From positions 1-9,371 of the forward strand of contig JAAZIG010000081.1 of assembly GCA_012510325.1 (NCBI GenBank): a DNA stretch of 9,371 nt. Direction: 5' to 3'. Positions 6,416 to 9,371 of this stretch are shown piece after piece. The first letter of the stretch is position 1. Every line of letters begins with the position of its first letter. The DNA is from Bacillota bacterium (GTDB lineage Bacteria > Bacillota > Dethiobacteria > DTU022). The position numbers and the translations under genes are program-made. Below the pieces are notes generated by a model, which was given only the letters and a program-made list of their open reading frames with translations, did no database searches and was not told the origin of the DNA.

Positions 6416-7579
6416 CTATCCGCGAACGCCAAAAATTCCATCCCGAGGGGCTTCCCCGGAGATGGCGCCGGTAAACATGGCCATATAATCCTGCACCGTG
6501 ACATCCCGGCCCCCCAACCCGGAAACAAAACTGTACACCTGCGGTCTGTTTTCGAGGTTGTAAAGGGCGGAACGAATTTCACCGGCCACGGGGCCTCCGG
6601 GGCCCCCATAGGATACGGCCCGGTCGAGGACAATCAAATTGCGGACCCCTTCCACCACCCGGGCAAAGGCCTCGAAAGGAAACGGGCGCCACAGGCGCAG
6701 GTTCAACAAGCCCACTTGCTCGCCCCGCTCCCGCAGCGCTTTAACCGCCTCGCCCGCCGTTTCGCCAAAACTGCCCAGGGCGACAAAGATCGTCTCGGCA
6801 TCCTCTGTCCAAAATCCCTCCACCGGATCATAATAGCGGCCCGTTAAATCCCCCCAATCCTGCCATGCCCTCAGTATATGGGGGTAAGATTGCCGCAAAG
6901 CTTCATCCTGCGCTTTTTTTGCCTCCGTAAAGACCGCCGGCATGGCAAAAGCCCCCATGGTCAGAGGCTGATCCGGATGGAGCACATATTTTGGGTTATA
7001 CGGAGGCAGGTACCGTTCGATCACGGCGGGCTCCACCAGCTCCATGGGCTCGAACATATGAGAAAGGATAAATCCGTCAAAATTGATCATCACCGGCAAA
7101 AGAACGCCGTGATCTTCGGCAATTTTATAAGAAATAAAAGCATGATCAAAAACTTCCTGGCCGTTTCTGACAAACAGCTGGATCCAGCCGCAATCCCGCA
7201 CCGCCATGACATCACTGTGATCATTCCAGATGGAGAGGGGGCCGGAGAGGGAGCGGTTCACCAGCATCATCACCAAAGGCAACCTCAACGAAGCGGTAAT
7301 ATAAACAATCTCGCTCATCAGCGCCAAACCCTGGGAACTGGTGCAGGTAAACGAACGTGCTCCCACCGCCTGGCTGCCGATACACAAGCTCATCGCCGAG
7401 TGCTCCGATTCCACAGGAACAAATGCGGCATCGAGCTCGCCGTTGGCTACAAATTCCGAAAGGCGCTCCACAATATGGGTCTGGGGAGTGATCGGATAGG
7501 CAGCAATCACATCGACATTGCACCGCTTAACCGCCTCTGCGGCCGCGTAAGACACTTCCAAACCCACGCGTTTTTTCAT
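6416..7579 (-). CDS. porA: 2-oxoacid (pyruvate):ferredoxin oxidoreductase, alpha subunit
   Basis: This 387-residue subunit forms the active site together with the beta subunit and helps bind the 2-oxoacid and thiamine diphosphate. Family hallmarks are AYPITPQTHI (27-36), the acidic VESEHSA (56-62), FTCTSSQGLALM (77-88), and NRSLSGPLSIWNDHSD (108-123) with an arginine at the place that contacts pyruvate in characterised PORs. DGFILSH (168-174) is also conserved. The C-terminal half (about 260-370) is the transketolase-C-like domain. A longer reading frame extends 24 codons upstream, but the ATG at 7579 is preferred: it shares an ATGA overlap with the stop of the upstream fused gamma-delta gene, has an SD-like stretch before it, and begins the conserved protein. 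The overlap implies coupled translation and equal subunit supply. Pyruvate preference is inferred from the motifs, not proven. Confidence 0.94.
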   Translation of the reverse strand: MKKRVGLEVSYAAAEAVKRCNVDVIAAYPITPQTHIVERLSEFVANGELDAAFVPVESEHSAMSLCIGSQAVGARSFTCTSSQGLALMSEIVYITASLRLPLVMMLVNRSLSGPLSIWNDHSDVMAVRDCGWIQLFVRNGQEVFDHAFISYKIAEDHGVLLPVMINFDGFILSHMFEPMELVEPAVIERYLPPYNPKYVLHPDQPLTMGAFAMPAVFTEAKKAQDEALRQSYPHILRAWQDWGDLTGRYYDPVEGFWTEDAETIFVALGSFGETAGEAVKALRERGEQVGLLNLRLWRPFPFEAFARVVEGVRNLIVLDRAVSYGGPGGPVAGEIRSALYNLENRPQVYSFVSGLGGRDVTVQDYMAMFTGAISGEAPRDGIFGVRG

Positions 7580-8502
7580 ATCACCCCCGCCTCCTCTTCC
7601 ATTTCCAGGTGAATCGCCCCCACCGGGCATTCCTGCGCACAGATGCCGCACCCCTTGCAGTAATCCAGATCGGCAATATAGAAACCTTCCTCATCCTCCC
7701 GGTAAGCAATATCGGGACAATAGATCCAGCAGATCCCGCACTTGATGCACCGCTTTTTATTCAGCACCGGCGAAAAGGAACGCCAGTCTCCTGTCCGGAA
7801 CGATTTCGCGTTTCCGGCATCTGTGATCACACAACCCGGCTCCAGCTCCCCCCACAAATACTCGGAATCGGCTTTAGGCAGATCTTCTGCAGCTACCGCT
7901 GTGGCAATATCGGCAAGCCCGCTGCACCCCTCCAGCTCCGCCGGCGTGCAATCATCCTTATTCAAGACAAGGGTTTCGGCAACAGCTCTCTGCAAAGCCT
8001 TTACGTTTAGCGCCGCAATTTTGGCACTGAACTGCCGCTCAATAGCATCAATCAGCGATTCCACTCCGACCACAGTGGTTATTTTAGCCAGCGCCCCCAA
8101 CAAAACCGTGTTGGTAATGGGCCGCTTTAAGATCGCCAAAGCAACCTGCGTAGCGTTAATCGTGGCCACCTGAGACAGCTCTTGCCCCATAAAATGATGC
8201 GGTTTCTTAGCGGAGTTGATCACCAAAACACCCTGCTCCTTCATTCCGGCGGCAACATTCACCGTCTGCAAAAGCGAGGGGTCCAGAACCACGACGATAT
8301 CCGGTTCATTGATCTTTGTCCGCAAATAAATCGGCTGTTCATCTATCCGGCAAAAGGCCGCGACCGGCGCCCCCCGCCGTTCCGGCCCGAAATCGGGGAA
8401 AGCCTGTGCGTATTTTCCCTCCATAATCGCCGCCTGCGCAAAAAGCTGTGCCGAGGTAACCGCACCCTGTCCCCCCCGGCCGTGAAAACGAATCTCCAGC
8501 AC
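7576..8502 (-). CDS. Fused gamma-delta subunit of 2-oxoacid (pyruvate):ferredoxin oxidoreductase
   Basis: This 308-residue protein joins two subunits that are separate in many anaerobes. Residues 1-180 are the gamma domain, opening with the hallmark FHGRGGQGAVTSAQL (6-20) and FPDFGPERRGAP (35-46). Residues about 215-300 are the delta domain, an eight-iron ferredoxin with C252/C255/C258/C262 and C282/C285/C288/C292, which should carry electrons from the active site to the outside acceptor. The linker (about 181-214) is of low complexity of function and carries two extra cysteines (C185, C193). It is the first gene of the operon and starts with GTG, supported by AAAGGGG seven bases upstream. 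No convincing promoter lies just before it. Gamma-delta fusions are known in this enzyme family, so the fusion is not itself novel. Confidence 0.93.
   Translation of the reverse strand: MLEIRFHGRGGQGAVTSAQLFAQAAIMEGKYAQAFPDFGPERRGAPVAAFCRIDEQPIYLRTKINEPDIVVVLDPSLLQTVNVAAGMKEQGVLVINSAKKPHHFMGQELSQVATINATQVALAILKRPITNTVLLGALAKITTVVGVESLIDAIERQFSAKIAALNVKALQRAVAETLVLNKDDCTPAELEGCSGLADIATAVAAEDLPKADSEYLWGELEPGCVITDAGNAKSFRTGDWRSFSPVLNKKRCIKCGICWIYCPDIAYREDEEGFYIADLDYCKGCGICAQECPVGAIHLEMEEEAGVI
7582..7594 (-). promoter_or_regulatory. Ribosome-binding site that decides the alpha-subunit start
   Basis: On the minus strand GGAGG (7590-7594) and then GGGGGTGAT precede the ATG at 7579 within the end of the upstream gene. 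Together with the ATGA stop/start overlap they favour this start over the in-frame upstream extension. Confidence 0.65.
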
Positions 8503-9007
8503 CGTTTCACCCCTTTAATCCTGATTATTGAGCGGGTCAATCGCTGACCTTCATTGATTTAAAGTGACGTGGCGCTCCGCAACACCACCGGCTCCTGCCA
8601 AAGCACCTGCAGCCGCCAAGTGAACCAGGACAGTTCGTTAAATATTACCGCCCCAAAATACCCGGGGTTCTCCGATGGGCTGCAACAAATTCACCACAAC
8701 CCCCTGCCGTTAGAGTTTTGCAGCATATTGACAGCAGCGCCTTCTCAGTGTGCTGTCGGCAGGTCACCGGCGCCATCCCGGGCAGACGGCGACACTGCCT
8801 GAAGGGAGCACCTGCCGGCAGAGCTGCCGCCGGTAAGGGCGGTTTTCAATCACCGGAATCATGTAGCTGCGCAGGGTAATAGTCAAAGAGGTCGGTCTCC
8901 CGAAGGCCCCCTCCACCATTGGGGCTGATCTGAGGAGTGTAGTCGGACAAAGAGGTCAATTCCCCGCGAACACAGGAACAAGTATGGTTGAAAAGCGACA
9001 ACAGCAA
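8503..9007. other. Gene-poor stretch upstream of the POR operon
   Basis: I find no recognisable gene here. On the minus strand there are short open stretches in shifting frames: one ending at 8559, one of 51 codons from an ATG at 8919 to a stop at 8764, and a partly overlapping one ending with a TGA near 8842. Their composition looks protein-like, but they match no family I know. On the plus strand a 16-codon frame (8984-9034) has an AGGA site before its ATG. Repeats include gacagca/tgctgtc (8730-8736 and 8751-8757), the palindrome ctgccggcag (8812-8821), and a shared aaagaggtc element (8885-8893, 8949-8957). Possible explanations are a decayed gene or mobile element, or a long leader. Confidence 0.4.
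8730..8757. repeat. Perfect 7-base inverted repeat with 14-base spacer
   Basis: gacagca (8730-8736) and tgctgtc (8751-8757) are perfect reverse complements separated by 14 bases. The repeat lies about 230 bases upstream of the first POR gene. It could be an operator half-site pair or the base of a hairpin. Nothing recognisable ties it to a known regulator. Confidence 0.35.
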
Positions 9008-9319
9008 TTATCTGTGTTTGCAATAAATAAATGACGGGCAATCTTTGCCTTGAGGTTCGCTTAATGAAGTCCTGTCATCTCGGCTGAAACCGCTTTCCCG
9101 GAATAGCCGGGCCGTTTTTGATCTCCGCACCGGGCTAACCCCCGGTAGCGGATTTATGGACCGCAGCCGGCCCTGCAGGGGTTCTGCAATGAAAAGAGCA
9201 CGTGCTGAAGCACACATGTGAGTCGGAATGCCCAAGCGCCGGGCAGCCAATTCAGCCTGCTCTTTCAGGACATGGTCGACAAGGGCAAAAATGCTCGGCA
9301 CCCTTGCCGTCGCAAGCAC
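9008..9319 (-). CDS. Doubtful hypothetical reading frame upstream of the operon
   Basis: A 103-codon frame from a GTG runs to a TAA at 9008. Its first half (residues about 10-50, with stretches such as FALVDHVLKEQAELAARRLG) is helical and protein-like. The second half is arginine- and serine-rich and overlaps a strong GC hairpin (9125-9151), which suggests it is not coding. There is no proper Shine-Dalgarno spacing: GAGG abuts the GTG. I recognise no family. It may be the relic of a longer gene entering from beyond the window, broken after about residue 55, or chance. Confidence 0.2.
   Translation of the reverse strand: MLATARVPSIFALVDHVLKEQAELAARRLGIPTHMCASARALFIAEPLQGRLRSINPLPGVSPVRRSKTARLFRESGFSRDDRTSLSEPQGKDCPSFIYCKHR
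9125..9151. repeat. GC-rich hairpin
   Basis: ccgcaccggg (9125-9134) pairs with cccggt-a-gcgg (9141-9151): ten pairs with one bulged base and a six-base loop. A smaller inverted repeat, cccgg/ccggg, lies next to it at about 9097-9111. Neither is followed by a T-run on either strand, so they are not clear intrinsic terminators. They show that this gene-poor region has structure. Confidence 0.45.
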
Positions 9320-9333
9320 CCTCTGCCGCTATA

Positions 9334-9362
9334 ATCATAGCCAAAAACGTGGTAAATTGCAA
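9334..9362 (-). promoter_or_regulatory. Candidate sigma-A promoter pointing toward the operon
   Basis: TATGAT (9334-9339, five of six consensus positions) lies 17 bases after TTGCAA (9357-9362, four of six) on the minus strand. Transcription would start near 9327, some 825 bases before the first POR gene. If real, it drives either the doubtful frame at 9008-9319, a non-coding RNA, or a very long operon leader. No better promoter was seen closer to the operon. Confidence 0.4.
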
Positions 9363-9371
9363 GCATACGCC

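Noticed and set aside
7580..7651. In-frame 24-codon upstream extension of the POR alpha gene
   Set aside because: The extension is glycine-rich and non-conserved in style, and overlaps the ferredoxin end of the upstream gene. The ATG at 7579 has an SD-like stretch and an ATGA overlap, and begins the recognised family sequence.
8512..8550. Possible near promoter for the operon: TTGACC followed 17 bases later by TAAAGG
   Set aside because: The -10 match is only three of six and overlaps the ribosome-binding site of the first gene, leaving no room for a normal leader.
8984..9034. Sixteen-codon plus-strand frame with an AGGA site, considered as the start of a group II intron reverse transcriptase
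   Set aside because: It stops after 16 codons and no reverse transcriptase motif or intron domain V could be identified. Kept only as one hypothesis for the region.

Overview
The window reads as chromosomal DNA of a strictly anaerobic Gram-positive bacterium, probably a Firmicute of the Desulfotomaculum/Pelotomaculum/Thermoanaerobacter kind. The grounds are a four-domain-type pyruvate:ferredoxin oxidoreductase (POR), a HydABC-like iron-sulfur flavoprotein module, purine-rich Shine-Dalgarno sites with several GTG starts, and moderate G+C. No gene fixes the genus, so this placement is inference. All seven confident genes lie on the minus strand and are described here in their direction of transcription, from high to low coordinates.

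Region 8503-9371 is upstream of the operon and holds no gene I can name. It contains a sigma-A-like promoter at its far end, several inverted repeats, and short stop-interrupted frames that have a coding look but match nothing I recognise. It may be a decayed gene or mobile-element remnant, or a long structured leader.

Region 2198-8502 looks like one operon of six genes. The order is a fused POR gamma-delta subunit, POR alpha, POR beta, a NuoE-like subunit, a NuoF-like subunit and a short NuoG/HoxU-like subunit. Gamma-delta and alpha share an ATGA overlap, and NuoE and NuoF overlap by 13 bases. The other junctions are gaps of 43, 96 and 84 bases. The POR part should oxidise pyruvate (or another 2-oxoacid) with CoA to acyl-CoA and CO2, passing electrons through iron-sulfur clusters. 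The NuoE/F/G-like part is the NAD(H)-FMN module also found in NAD-linked and electron-bifurcating hydrogenases and formate dehydrogenases. No hydrogenase or formate dehydrogenase catalytic subunit is present here. The simplest reading is that POR takes the place of the hydrogenase, giving a machine that moves electrons between pyruvate/ferredoxin and NAD(H), possibly with flavin-based bifurcation or confurcation. I count ligand sets for three [2Fe-2S] and eight [4Fe-4S] clusters across the operon.

Region 1841-2197 separates the operon from the last gene. It carries a nested inverted repeat just after the last operon stop codon, two GC-rich hairpins, a 9-base tandem repeat, and a good sigma-A promoter for the last gene.

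Region 50-1840 encodes a soluble PAS-PAS-GGDEF-HD-GYP protein. Both the cyclic-di-GMP synthase and phosphodiesterase motifs are intact. It has its own promoter, so a functional tie to the redox operon is only suggested by position.
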